DNA of 7,876 nt from the NCBI GenBank assembly GCA_023396465.1, contig JAEWWF010000230.1, positions 1-7,876 on the forward strand, given 5' to 3'. The notes beneath the pieces were generated by a model. It was not told where the DNA came from, made no database searches, and was given only the letters and a program-made list of their open reading frames with translations. Shown one piece after another: positions 1 through 7,687 of this stretch. The translations under genes and the position numbers were made by a program. The stretch comes from Pseudomonadota bacterium (GTDB lineage: Bacteria; Pseudomonadota; Alphaproteobacteria; Rhodospirillales; Rhodospirillaceae). Each line of letters begins with the position of its first letter. Positions within the stretch are counted from its first letter, which is position 1.

Positions 1-821
1 CGCTTCACCGCGCCATAGCCGCGCCCGGCATCGCGGAAGCTCGCGGCGGCGATGGCGGCGGCGGCGGCCGGCAGGGCGGCATCGCGGCGGACATAGGCGG
101 CATCCAGACCAGGACCGACGATCTCGATGGGACGGCCGCGGGCCGACACCGCCGCCACCAGCCAGCGGGTCAGTTCGGCTTCGCCAGCGTGGATCACCAT
201 GTCCACCTCCACCGCCCCGGCGACACGGGCGGCATCGGCCTCGGAGAGGTGCAGGGTCTGCACCACGTCCTTGGGCAACCCCGATTCGCGGAAGGCCTTG
301 GCGATCACCTCCGCCGCCAGGGGAGCTTGCGGGCTCGGCCGCACCACCACGGCATTGCCAGCCAGCAGTGTCGGCAGCATGACGGTCAGCGCCACCAGCC
401 ACGGCTGCGCCGCCGGCAGGGTGACGAACACCACACCATGGGGCACCCGGCGCACGAAGCGCTCCACCCCCGGCTCCTCCGGCCCATGAATGTCGGCGAG
501 CGCATGCGGGCCGAGGCCCATGAGGGTGCGGGCGATGTCCTCGGCGTCGCGCAGTTCCTGCTCCGCCTGGGCGAGCGGCGTGCCGACCTGCCAGGCAAGG
601 CTTTCGGCGATGCGGCCATAACCGCCCTTCACCCGGTCGAGCAGCCGCGCCGCCACCGCCACCCGCTCGGTGACCGACTCGCGCGCCCAACGGTCGCAGG
701 CCAGACGGGCGAGCGTAAGCGCCTCGGCGATCTGCTGTTCGGACGCCAGCGGCCGCTCGATGTAGACGGAGCCATCGACGGGCGAGACAACGGATAGGGT
801 GGTCTGCGGTTCGACGGTCAT
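1..821 (-). CDS. Aldehyde dehydrogenase family protein, catalytic residues missing (3' end outside window)
   Basis: The first 273 codons are present and the frame runs open off the left edge. The opening SPVDGSVYIERPLAS (residues 13-27), then VPHGVVFV (126-133), LLAGNAVVVRPSPQAPL (152-168) and GLPKDVVQTLHL (181-192) match the NAD-binding half of aldehyde dehydrogenases, which oxidise aldehydes to acids with NAD(P). Known active-site positions are changed here. The PWNYP motif with its oxyanion Asn reads PAAQP (136-140). The cofactor Lys is Arg161. FTGS reads HAGE (211-214). The GQxC nucleophile motif reads GRGY, with Tyr269 where Cys belongs. Only the ELGGK-type Glu (Glu233) appears kept. I infer a pseudoenzyme or a protein with altered chemistry. 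The ATG at 821 has a purine-rich GGGAGGGAG about 12 nt upstream, slightly far. The gene follows the efflux-pump gene on the same strand after a 120-nt gap, so co-transcription is possible. The family assignment is firm; the substrate is unknown. Confidence 0.85.
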   Translation of the reverse strand, partial: MTVEPQTTLSVVSPVDGSVYIERPLASEQQIAEALTLARLACDRWARESVTERVAVAARLLDRVKGGYGRIAESLAWQVGTPLAQAEQELRDAEDIARTLMGLGPHALADIHGPEEPGVERFVRRVPHGVVFVTLPAAQPWLVALTVMLPTLLAGNAVVVRPSPQAPLAAEVIAKAFRESGLPKDVVQTLHLSEADAARVAGAVEVDMVIHAGEAELTRWLVAAVSARGRPIEIVGPGLDAAYVRRDAALPAAAAAIAAASFRDAGRGYGAVK

Positions 822-858
822 CGGTGGTGCGGGCTCCCTCCCAGCGGCGCGAGAGCGG

Positions 859-888
859 ATCACACCATGAACAGGCGGCGCGGTTCAA
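859..888 (-). promoter_or_regulatory. Weak candidate promoter for the ALDH-like gene
   Basis: On the minus strand TTGAAC (883-888) and TGTGAT (859-864) are separated by 18 nt and would place the transcript start about 30 nt before the ATG at 821. The -35 is good and the -10 is weak. A perfect GGGAA-T-TTCCC dyad lies just upstream at 911-921. This is pattern matching only; the gene could equally be read through from the efflux-pump gene. Confidence 0.22.
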
Positions 889-941
889 TGCTCACCATGG
901 CATGCGGCGCGGGAATTTCCCCACCGACCCAAGCACCCGGG

Positions 942-2438
942 TCAGACCGGCCCCGCCGGCCGTCGCGCCCGCGCCGCGATCGCGACGGCGGCAGCCAGCA
1001 GCAGAGCCGCCGAGACGGTCAACACAACCACGAAGGCGGTGTCAAAGGCCCCATGCGCCAGGGGAACGAGCGCCTTGGCCATGGATTCGGGCGCCGTTTC
1101 GGCGATGATCAGGGCGGCATCGATGCCATCCCGCGCCGCCTCCGGCACCGCCAGGGCGGCCGGCGGATCGAAGGTCGCGGTGTAGATCGCCGACAGCAGG
1201 CTACCGAAGATGGCGATGCCGAGCAATCCGCCCATCTCGTAGGACACTTCCTCCACCGACGCCACCAGCCCGGCCTTGTCCGCCGGCGCGTTGAGCAGCA
1301 TGGCGCTGGACGCCGCCGTCATCACGCCGCCGATGGCGACGCCGATGACCGCGAAGGTGACGATCTGCACCGCCAGCCCCGCCTGATGACCGATCAGGTA
1401 GCCAAGCACGCCAAGCCCCGCCAGGGCCAGGGCCGCCCACAGCACGCGCTCGGTCCCCAGGCGCGGCAGCACCACGCCGGTCAAGGGCCCGGCGACGAAG
1501 GCCGCCAACGGAATGGGCAGGATGGCCAGCCCGGCCTGGAGGGGCGACAGACCGGCGATCAACTGCATCCGCTGGCTGACCACCAGCTCCATGCCCATGA
1601 GCGCGCCGGAAGCGACCAAGGCGCCGATCACCCCGGCGGTGAAAACGCGGTTGGCGAACAGGCCGAGGTCCAGCATCGGCACCTCCGACCGCTGCTGCCG
1701 CCGCACGAAGACGAGGCCGGCGGCAACCCCAACCCCCAGGGCGGCCATCGCCAGCGGCAGCGACGGCGACGGCTTGCTGGCTTCCTTGATGGCCAGCGTG
1801 ATGCCCACCAAGGCGACCATGATCTGCGCCGCCGCCACCAGATCGAACCGCCGCGTCGGATCGCCCTTGCCGGCCGGGATGAGCAGCCCACCGACCACCA
1901 GTGCCACCGCCACCACCGGCAGGTTGATCAGGAACACCGATCCCCACCAGAAGGACTCCAGCAGCACGCCGCCGATCACCGGCCCCAGCGCCGCGCCGCC
2001 GGAGGCGATGGCCGCCCACACGCCAATGGCGATGGAGCGGTCGCGCGGGTCCTCGAACACATGGCGGACGATGGCGAGAGTGGCCGGCATCATCATGGCC
2101 GCGCCGAGGCCGAGCACCGCCCGGCTGGCAATGAGGATCGCCGGCGTCGGCGAGAACGCCGCTGCCAACGATGCCAGCCCGAACACCACCAGCCCGGCCA
2201 TGAAGAACCGCTTGTGCCCAAAGCGGTCGCCCAGCGCCCCCATGGTCGGCAGCAGACCGGCCACCGCCAGGGCATAGGCGCTGACGATCCACAGCTTTTG
2301 GCTGCTGGAAGCGTGCAGGTCGTGGGTCAGGCTCGGCAGCGCCAGATAAAGCACGGTCATGTCGACGACGATGAGCAGCAGCCCGCTCGACACGACGGCC
2401 AGGACAAGCCAGGGGAGATACGGGTAGGGTTTGGTCAT
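942..2438 (-). CDS. MFS multidrug/quaternary ammonium efflux transporter (DHA2, QacA/SmvA-like)
   Basis: This 498-residue inner-membrane protein is the usual length for 14-helix DHA2 drug:proton antiporters. Helix 1 carries the family motif around VVDMTVLYLALP (residues 24-35, with Asp26). The loop after helix 2 has MFS motif A, GALGDRFGHKR (67-77). Arg106 sits in the motif-B helix SRAVLGLGAA, and motif C is GGAALGPVIGG (147-157). The stretches QKLWIVSAYALAVAGLLPTMG (48-66 region) and WWGSVFLINLP (164-174) are very like SmvA/QacA exporters of methyl viologen, biguanides and quaternary ammonium compounds. Proton-driven export of cationic toxicants is therefore the likely role, but the exact substrate cannot be read. 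The ATG at 2438 follows AT-rich promoter DNA; its Shine-Dalgarno is poor (GACCCGA). The gene diverges from a TetR-family regulator that probably represses it. The C-terminus ends in an Arg/Pro-rich tail. Confidence 0.93.
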   Translation of the reverse strand: MTKPYPYLPWLVLAVVSSGLLLIVVDMTVLYLALPSLTHDLHASSSQKLWIVSAYALAVAGLLPTMGALGDRFGHKRFFMAGLVVFGLASLAAAFSPTPAILIASRAVLGLGAAMMMPATLAIVRHVFEDPRDRSIAIGVWAAIASGGAALGPVIGGVLLESFWWGSVFLINLPVVAVALVVGGLLIPAGKGDPTRRFDLVAAAQIMVALVGITLAIKEASKPSPSLPLAMAALGVGVAAGLVFVRRQQRSEVPMLDLGLFANRVFTAGVIGALVASGALMGMELVVSQRMQLIAGLSPLQAGLAILPIPLAAFVAGPLTGVVLPRLGTERVLWAALALAGLGVLGYLIGHQAGLAVQIVTFAVIGVAIGGVMTAASSAMLLNAPADKAGLVASVEEVSYEMGGLLGIAIFGSLLSAIYTATFDPPAALAVPEAARDGIDAALIIAETAPESMAKALVPLAHGAFDTAFVVVLTVSAALLLAAAVAIAARARRPAGPV

Positions 2439-2484
2439 TTCGGGTCTTCAGGGTTCGCAACAGTGCGGAATGGCGCCGCCACCC

Positions 2485-2510
2485 TATATAAATACATACG
2501 TATTGAATTG
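2485..2510. promoter_or_regulatory. Divergent promoter region with candidate TetR operator
   Basis: The 84-bp gap between the divergent efflux-pump and tetR genes contains an abrupt AT-rich patch in otherwise GC-rich DNA. Inside it lie a perfect 8-bp palindrome, ATACGTAT (2496-2503), and an overlapping inverted repeat AATAC-N4-GTATT (2491-2504). TATATA/TATAAA sequences (2485-2491) can act as -10 elements on either strand. The sequence has the TACATAC-type half-site seen at several TetR-family drug-pump operators. I infer that the regulator binds here and represses both genes. Exact -35 elements are not convincing. Confidence 0.6.
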
Positions 2511-2512
2511 AA

Positions 2513-2519
2513 AGAGGTG
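2513..2519 (+). promoter_or_regulatory. Ribosome binding site that fixes the tetR start
   Basis: AGAGGTG lies a few nt before ATG 2523. It supports this start over in-frame upstream starts that lie in the antisense strand of the efflux-pump gene. Confidence 0.65.
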
Positions 2520-2522
2520 GGA

Positions 2523-3059
2523 ATGGGCCGCAGGAAGACAATCGACCCCGAGGCGCTGCTGGACGTGGCGGAGGAGATCGTCACCACGCAAGGCGCGGCG
2601 GCACTGACCATCGACGCCCTCGCCAAAGCGGCCGGAATCACCAAGGGCGGCGTGCAGTACAGCTTCGGCACCAAGCAGGCCCTGCTGGACGCCATGTTCA
2701 AACGCTGGGGGCAGAGCTACGACCGGCAGTTCGAGCGCATCGCCGGCGCCGATCCCGACCCGGTGACGGCGGTACGGGCGCATGTGGAGGCCACCCGCCA
2801 GTCCGACGACGCCTCCAACGCCAAGGCGGCCAGCCTGATGGCGGTGCTGCTGCAAACGCCGGAGCATCTCGACTCCACCCGCCGCTGGTACCGCGAGCGG
2901 CTGGCCGGCCTCGACCCCACCACCGAGGAAGGGCGCCGCGCCCGGCTGGCCTTCTTCGCCACCGAAGGCGCCTTCACCCTGCGCTTCTTCGGCCTCATGG
3001 ACATCGACGAGGCGGAATGGGCGTCGATCCTGGCCGACATCTCCGCCACCCTGGACTGA
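2523..3059 (+). CDS. TetR-family transcriptional regulator of the adjacent efflux pump
   Basis: The 178-residue product is typical of the TetR family in length. The N-terminal DNA-binding domain is clear: LLDVAEEIVTTQG (12-24), then the helix-turn-helix TIDALAKAAGITKGGVQYSF (29-48), then GTKQALLDAMFKRW (49-62), where most relatives have the YYHFPSKEAL-type ending. The rest is a helical ligand-binding and dimerisation domain with no catalytic motif. TetR repressors release DNA when a drug binds; because this one diverges from a QacA/SmvA-like pump, it is most simply that pump's repressor and its own autoregulator, acting at the palindrome in the shared promoter. The open frame continues far upstream of ATG 2523, but that part is the antisense of the pump gene. 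The ATG with AGAGGTG in front is the start. The ligand is not predictable. Confidence 0.93.
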   Translation: MGRRKTIDPEALLDVAEEIVTTQGAAALTIDALAKAAGITKGGVQYSFGTKQALLDAMFKRWGQSYDRQFERIAGADPDPVTAVRAHVEATRQSDDASNAKAASLMAVLLQTPEHLDSTRRWYRERLAGLDPTTEEGRRARLAFFATEGAFTLRFFGLMDIDEAEWASILADISATLD

Positions 3060-3071
3060 CCCGGCGGCACG

Positions 3072-3103
3072 CCCTTCCCTTTTCGCCCTTCCCCCTTCCT
3101 CCC
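3072..3103 (+). terminator. C-rich, G-poor tract after tetR; possible Rho-dependent termination region
   Basis: Directly after the tetR stop is a 32-nt run of C and T with a single G (3085). Such C-rich, G-poor, unstructured RNA is the classic signature of Rho loading sites. There is no intrinsic hairpin-plus-T-run here. The tract also forms the DNA just upstream of the recQ -10 element. It is the only visible candidate for separating tetR from recQ transcription. Confidence 0.3.
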
Positions 3104-3119
3104 GCCGCCCCGGTGCCTG

Positions 3120-3132
3120 TATAACCGCCGCC

Positions 3133-3133
<1 letters not shown>
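3120..3133 (+). promoter_or_regulatory. recQ -10 element placed for a leaderless transcript
   Basis: TATAAC (3120-3125) matches the -10 consensus at five of six positions, and its last base is only seven nt before the A of ATG 3133. Transcription would begin at about 3131-3133, leaving zero to two leader nt. The bases in front of the ATG (CCGCCGCC) contain no Shine-Dalgarno, which fits. No good -35 is visible in the pyrimidine tract upstream. Confidence 0.45.
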
Positions 3134-4927
<1,794 letters not shown>

Positions 4928-4929
<2 letters not shown>

Positions 4930-4974
4930 CGCGCTGAGATCGGCGCGTCAGGAGCGCACGCGCCGGAGGCGCGT
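4928..4974. terminator. Overlapping hairpins at the convergent end of recQ and the lipoprotein gene
   Basis: GACGCGCTG-AGAT-CGGCGCGTC (4928-4949) folds into a nine-pair stem, one pair a G-U, with a four-nt loop starting inside the recQ stop codon. A second perfect seven-pair stem, ACGCGCC-GGA-GGCGCGT (4958-4974), ends at the lipoprotein stop codon. Neither is followed by a T-run, so they are hairpins that could assist termination or protect 3' ends in both directions rather than textbook intrinsic terminators. Confidence 0.45.
4942..4959. repeat. Direct repeat copy 1 (18 bp, period 26)
   Basis: GGCGCGTCAGGAGCGCAC occurs here and again, identical, at 4968-4985. Copy 1 lies outside both genes, between the recQ stop and the lipoprotein stop. 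It carries what would read, on the minus strand, as the same last codons and stop as the lipoprotein gene. Confidence 0.85.
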
Positions 4975-4985
4975 CAGGAGCGCAC
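4968..4985. repeat. Direct repeat copy 2, containing the lipoprotein stop codon
   Basis: This is the second exact copy of the 18-bp unit at 4942-4959. On the minus strand it encodes the final Val-Arg-Ser and TGA of the lipoprotein gene. The pair looks like a short tandem duplication of the 3' end of that gene. Confidence 0.85.
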
Positions 4986-5258
4986 ATCCAACGGCACGCA
5001 GTCGTAGCGGCTGAAGGTGCGGCCATCCATCTCGAAGGTGCCGAGCGGCTGCGGCAGGCGGCCATAGGCGGCGCAGTAGCCGGCGGCCTGGGCATCGGCT
5101 TCGGCACCGCCGTAGATCACCGTGTAGGGCGACGGGCTGCCGCTCTCCGGCAGCGGGGCCGCGACGCCGGGACCGCCGCTGCCGCCGGCGCAGGCCGTCA
5201 GCCCCGCCAGGACCACCGCCACCGTCACCACCCGCACCATTGCCCGAACCGCCTGCAT
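4974..5258 (-). CDS. Small putative lipoprotein
   Basis: From ATG 5258 the product has 94 residues. Residues 1-22 form a lipoprotein signal peptide: basic start with Arg5 and Arg9, a hydrophobic core VVTVAVVLAG (10-19), and the lipobox LTAC with Cys23 as the acylated residue. The mature part is about 72 residues with a Gly/Pro/Ser-rich linker and then a small domain with two further cysteines, in AAGYCAAYG and SRYDCVPL. They could form a disulfide in the periplasm. This looks like the small cysteine-paired lipoproteins common in alphaproteobacteria, whose function is unknown to me. The start is chosen because AGGGGGA (5266-5272 on the minus strand) lies 7 nt before it; an upstream GTG (5306) would bury the signal peptide. 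The gene converges on recQ and lies 72 nt after the gene at 5331-5810 on the same strand, so the two could be co-transcribed. Confidence 0.8.
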   Translation of the reverse strand: MQAVRAMVRVVTVAVVLAGLTACAGGSGGPGVAAPLPESGSPSPYTVIYGGAEADAQAAGYCAAYGRLPQPLGTFEMDGRTFSRYDCVPLDVRS

Positions 5259-5330
5259 CGCCACGTCCCCCTGGCAAGTCTCCCTTCCGGCCCCGGACCA
5301 TGCCACAGGGCGACCGCCTTGACCAGCGGA

Positions 5331-5810
5331 TCACCAGGGCGTCGGCTCGAACACCCGCCGCCACGGCGGATCGTTGCGGCAGAGATCCCATACGCGGGGA
5401 CCGGCCTCCGCCTCCACCGTCTTCAGCCCCTCCAGCAGCACGGCACGGAAGCGGATGGCGGTGGCCTCGATGGGCGGCTCGTAGATCCACCACGCCAGGA
5501 AGTCGGCAAAGACGTCGCGCGCCGTCTCCGGCGGCAGGCCGGAGAACGGCAGCACCGCCGGCAGCCAGGTTTGCGGGTCTTCCGGCACGAAGGCCGCCGC
5601 CGGCTCGGCCACCCGCGGATCGCCCTGATAGGCACGCAGGAAGTTGCGGTAAGCGGCATAGAGCGCGTACTGCGTCAGCGCCGCCCCCTCGCCGCCACGC
5701 TGCCCGGCGGCGCGATACCCGAGGTTGAAGGCCCAGCGGGCGTCATAGCGCAGCTTGGCCGGTGTCGGGTTCGGCTGGCGTGGCGGCGGACTCGGACGAA
5801 GGTCGGGCAT
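5331..5810 (-). CDS. Conserved-looking hypothetical protein, 159 residues
   Basis: I do not recognise this family. The predicted protein begins with a Pro/Arg-rich stretch that is probably disordered (residues 1-20). A folded-looking part rich in aromatics and Ala follows: RYDARWAFNLGYRAAGQ (21-37), a Tyr-rich helix ALYAAYRNFLRAYQ (49-62), FLAWWIYEPPIEA (104-116), and a Trp-containing tail ending PWRRVFEPTPW. There is no signal peptide, membrane helix or clear metal site. GC-rich third positions match the flanking genome, which argues that it is a real host gene. The start is uncertain: ATG 5810 has AAAGG 11 nt upstream; a TTG at 5819 in the same frame is the alternative. The gene precedes a lipoprotein gene on the same strand and borders the AT-rich island on its other side. 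Confidence 0.6.
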   Translation of the reverse strand: MPDLRPSPPPRQPNPTPAKLRYDARWAFNLGYRAAGQRGGEGAALTQYALYAAYRNFLRAYQGDPRVAEPAAAFVPEDPQTWLPAVLPFSGLPPETARDVFADFLAWWIYEPPIEATAIRFRAVLLEGLKTVEAEAGPRVWDLCRNDPPWRRVFEPTPW

Positions 5811-5877
5811 GCGGGTCAAGGCCTTTGGACCTGAGGACCCCTCACCCTACCAGCCGCGACTCGAGCCAAGGACGAAG

Positions 5878-5886
5878 CGAAAGTGG
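5878..5886. repeat. 9-bp direct repeat, left edge of the AT-rich island
   Basis: CGAAAGTGG occurs here and again at 7587-7595, in the same orientation. This copy is 19 nt beyond the stop of the membrane-protein gene, at the point where host-like GC-rich DNA changes to AT-rich DNA. It may be a target-site duplication or the core of an attachment site. Confidence 0.4.
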
Positions 5887-5905
5887 CAGACACAACACCA
5901 ATTAT

Positions 5906-6568
5906 CTAACGCGACTTCTTCCTTCTTGAAAGGAGGCCCGGCGGTCGTGGATCGTCTTCCGCGGCGATTACCAGAAGTATCGTCTGGTATATATTCCATA
6001 TAAAAGAGCGCAACATCATCACACATGCCGTCATTAAGCTTAGTATCAGCCCGGCAAACAATCCAGCCGCTAGTTTTGAAAAATCTCCACTTCCAAATAT
6101 TGCCCGTCCGACGACGGTGACAGGCTCTCCAGGCCCCATCCCAAACTCTGCGAAAACACAAACCGAAACTAGCGCTATGTAAAAAATGAAAACTACAATA
6201 AAATTAAAAAAAACAAACTTAAGCTGACTTATGGGGGACGTTCTAAACGGGATCTGCGAAAGAATTATAAATATGCGCGGCTTAGTCACGGACGCAAATA
6301 TGGAAAATCCCGTTATCAAAAACCCAAGAACAGTAGTGCCAAATGTAAGCCCCACCGTTGCCCAACTACGGAGATTAGAGACTAAATTGTCCGGCGAATA
6401 CATATCCCCTGGATGGAAAAGACAAAGTAATATGTAGAATAGATACATCGCAAAAACAAAACACGCAGAAAAATAGGTGGATTCCCGCCCAACGTAAGGT
6501 CGGGCGGCCCTATAGATATCTCTGAGGCTCTTTTCGCGGAAAAGATCGTTCCGCCAATCCACCATCAT
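5906..6568 (-). CDS. Four-TM membrane protein, candidate RexB-like effector
   Basis: The 220-residue product has four clear hydrophobic helices: about 31-51, 70-92 (TVGLTFGTTVLGFLITGFSI), 117-140 (very Phe/Val-rich) and 165-187, with a hydrophobic continuation to about 202. A charged N-terminus (DWRNDLFREKSLRDIYR) and a basic tail (LLSRRKKSR) flank them. There is no signal peptide or enzyme motif. Codon use is strikingly AT-rich compared with every gene outside the island, so horizontal acquisition is likely. It starts 3 nt after the stop of the upstream soluble protein and is surely translated with it. Lambda RexB is a four-helix inner-membrane protein thought to form an ion channel when RexA signals phage infection. 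Helix number, partner and gene order agree, but RexB is shorter (about 144 residues) and I cannot compute an alignment. ATG 6568 and ATG 6565 are both possible starts. Confidence 0.8.
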   Translation of the reverse strand: MMVDWRNDLFREKSLRDIYRAARPYVGRESTYFSACFVFAMYLFYILLCLFHPGDMYSPDNLVSNLRSWATVGLTFGTTVLGFLITGFSIFASVTKPRIFIILSQIPFRTSPISQLKFVFFNFIVVFIFYIALVSVCVFAEFGMGPGEPVTVVGRAIFGSGDFSKLAAGLFAGLILSLMTACVMMLRSFIWNIYQTILLVIAAEDDPRPPGLLSRRKKSR

Positions 6569-6571
6569 CCC

Positions 6572-7570
6572 TTAATCCAGCGCGGCGGCTAATCTATCTA
6601 TTTTTGCACTGTTATCTACAGCAGACGAATCAACCTTGATAGTTCCATTAGTCAGCAGGTTGAAAAACAGGGAAACAAGTAAGCGCAACTTACTTCTTCG
6701 ACTCGCTGGAACCTCCCCAACGCCAACTGAAACTCTAAACTCTTCATTCGACCCATCAAGCTTGTTGCCTTCCTGATCCCACCCTCTCAGCCTAACAGCA
6801 TGATTCCCTGCAGCCGACGCCTCATGAATGATCTCAGCCGATTTACCTTTGTCTAAACCTTCTTTCGCGCTCGTGTCTGCAGCCAGTACGGCCTTATCGG
6901 CGCCCACAGCCTCACCAAAGCCACGAACACCGGCGAGAAGCTCGCTTCCATCAATGTCGTCGTTCGTGTCGAGTACCTTGAACTCGATCCTTTTGAGAAC
7001 ACTGTATCGGGACACGAAATCCTCGATCGAGTCACGAGAGGGCAGCGGCACAATTTTCAAGCTTGGCGCTGCAAACTCCTTTAGAACGCGCGGCCGCTCA
7101 GTTTCATCACCGCCTCGCTCCGCAATCTTTTGATCAACGAACATTCGATACTTCTTCCGCATAAAATAAGATACGGTAGATCTGAACTCATCAAGCGTCG
7201 GCGCATACGCCGTCTCTGGCATGTAAATGAGCCTATGATTATTCAGTATCAAGACGAAGAACGCGGAAGGCGCCGACCGCATGCTTGCTTCGTCATGCAC
7301 TAGACCCTTACCTTCCGCAAAAATCTGCTCACGCCAAAGAGCAGTATCCTTTACGAATTGACCTGAAAGAAGCAGAGTTTCGGGATTCTCGGGCGCCCGC
7401 TCAAGCTTGACGTCAAGAAAATGATAGTGAGTCGGGTGCTCCCGCCCATAAGACCGGATGAGGGCATCGTCGAGGAAGGCTGGGAGGACGATCTCTTCTG
7501 CGTAGTCCAGCAGGACATGCTCACCGAAGCGGCAGATGAAATTCGCAAACTCGGCGCGGCCTTTTCCCAT
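6572..7570 (-). CDS. Soluble protein upstream of a 4-TM protein, candidate RexA-like sensor
   Basis: From ATG 7570 the product has 332 residues and no membrane helix or signal peptide. Visible parts: an N-terminal region (1-58) with HPTHYHFLDVKLER; a central hairpin SAFFVLILNNHRLIYMPET (102-120) followed by APTLDEF (123-129) and a basic helix (138-149); KIVPLPSRDSIEDF (172-185); and a C-terminal segment NHAVRLRGWDQEGNKLD (256-272) before a hydrophobic stretch LRLLVSLFFNLL (295-306). The order of these segments recalls lambda RexA (279 residues), the DNA-binding sensor of the Rex exclusion system; this is from memory, unaligned. No nuclease, kinase or NTPase motif is visible. The start is chosen for the Shine-Dalgarno GGGGGTGAT close in front and because the flanking repeat and host-like DNA begin just upstream. 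A GTG at 7720 in the same frame would add 50 residues. AT-richer than its surroundings. Confidence 0.75.
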   Translation of the reverse strand: MGKGRAEFANFICRFGEHVLLDYAEEIVLPAFLDDALIRSYGREHPTHYHFLDVKLERAPENPETLLLSGQFVKDTALWREQIFAEGKGLVHDEASMRSAPSAFFVLILNNHRLIYMPETAYAPTLDEFRSTVSYFMRKKYRMFVDQKIAERGGDETERPRVLKEFAAPSLKIVPLPSRDSIEDFVSRYSVLKRIEFKVLDTNDDIDGSELLAGVRGFGEAVGADKAVLAADTSAKEGLDKGKSAEIIHEASAAGNHAVRLRGWDQEGNKLDGSNEEFRVSVGVGEVPASRRSKLRLLVSLFFNLLTNGTIKVDSSAVDNSAKIDRLAAALD

Positions 7571-7575
7571 CCTAA

Positions 7576-7583
7576 TCACCCCC
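7576..7583 (-). promoter_or_regulatory. Ribosome binding site that favours start 7570
   Basis: On the minus strand GGGGGTGA, continuing TT, matches the anti-Shine-Dalgarno partner GGAGGTGATC well and ends 5 nt before ATG 7570. It decides for this start over the GTG at 7720. Confidence 0.55.
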
Positions 7584-7586
7584 AGT

Positions 7587-7595
7587 CGAAAGTGG
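7587..7595. repeat. 9-bp direct repeat, right edge of the AT-rich island
   Basis: This is the second CGAAAGTGG copy (see 5878-5886). It lies 17 nt upstream of the soluble-protein start codon, where composition returns to that of the host. The two copies enclose exactly the two-gene module. Confidence 0.4.
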
Positions 7596-7678
7596 TATGT
7601 CGCAACCTGCCATAGCGCATGGCCGATTGCAATCTCTGGCCGAATGACGCCGGCGCCCTTCCCCGCATTCCGACCCGA

Positions 7679-7687
7679 TGCTATTCT
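7679..7687 (+). promoter_or_regulatory. Candidate extended -10 promoter for the FmdB-type gene
   Basis: TGCTATTCT has an extended -10 TG and a four-of-six TATTCT hexamer (7682-7687). It would start a transcript near 7694 with a leader of about 50 nt. The -35 (TTCCCC at 7659-7664) is poor. Confidence 0.28.

Noticed and set aside
867..2522. Long plus-strand open frame running into tetR
   Set aside because: Its translation is Gly/Arg/His/Gln-rich with no domain and is the antisense of the efflux-pump gene. Only the part from ATG 2523 is a real protein.
5259..5306. Upstream GTG start for the small lipoprotein
   Set aside because: It would put 16 polar residues ahead of the lipoprotein signal peptide, whereas ATG 5258 has a well-spaced AGGGGGA.
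5813..5840. GGGTC...GACCC inverted repeat near the start of the 159-residue gene, possible regulatory hairpin
   Set aside because: Only five pairs with an 18-nt loop; too weak to call.
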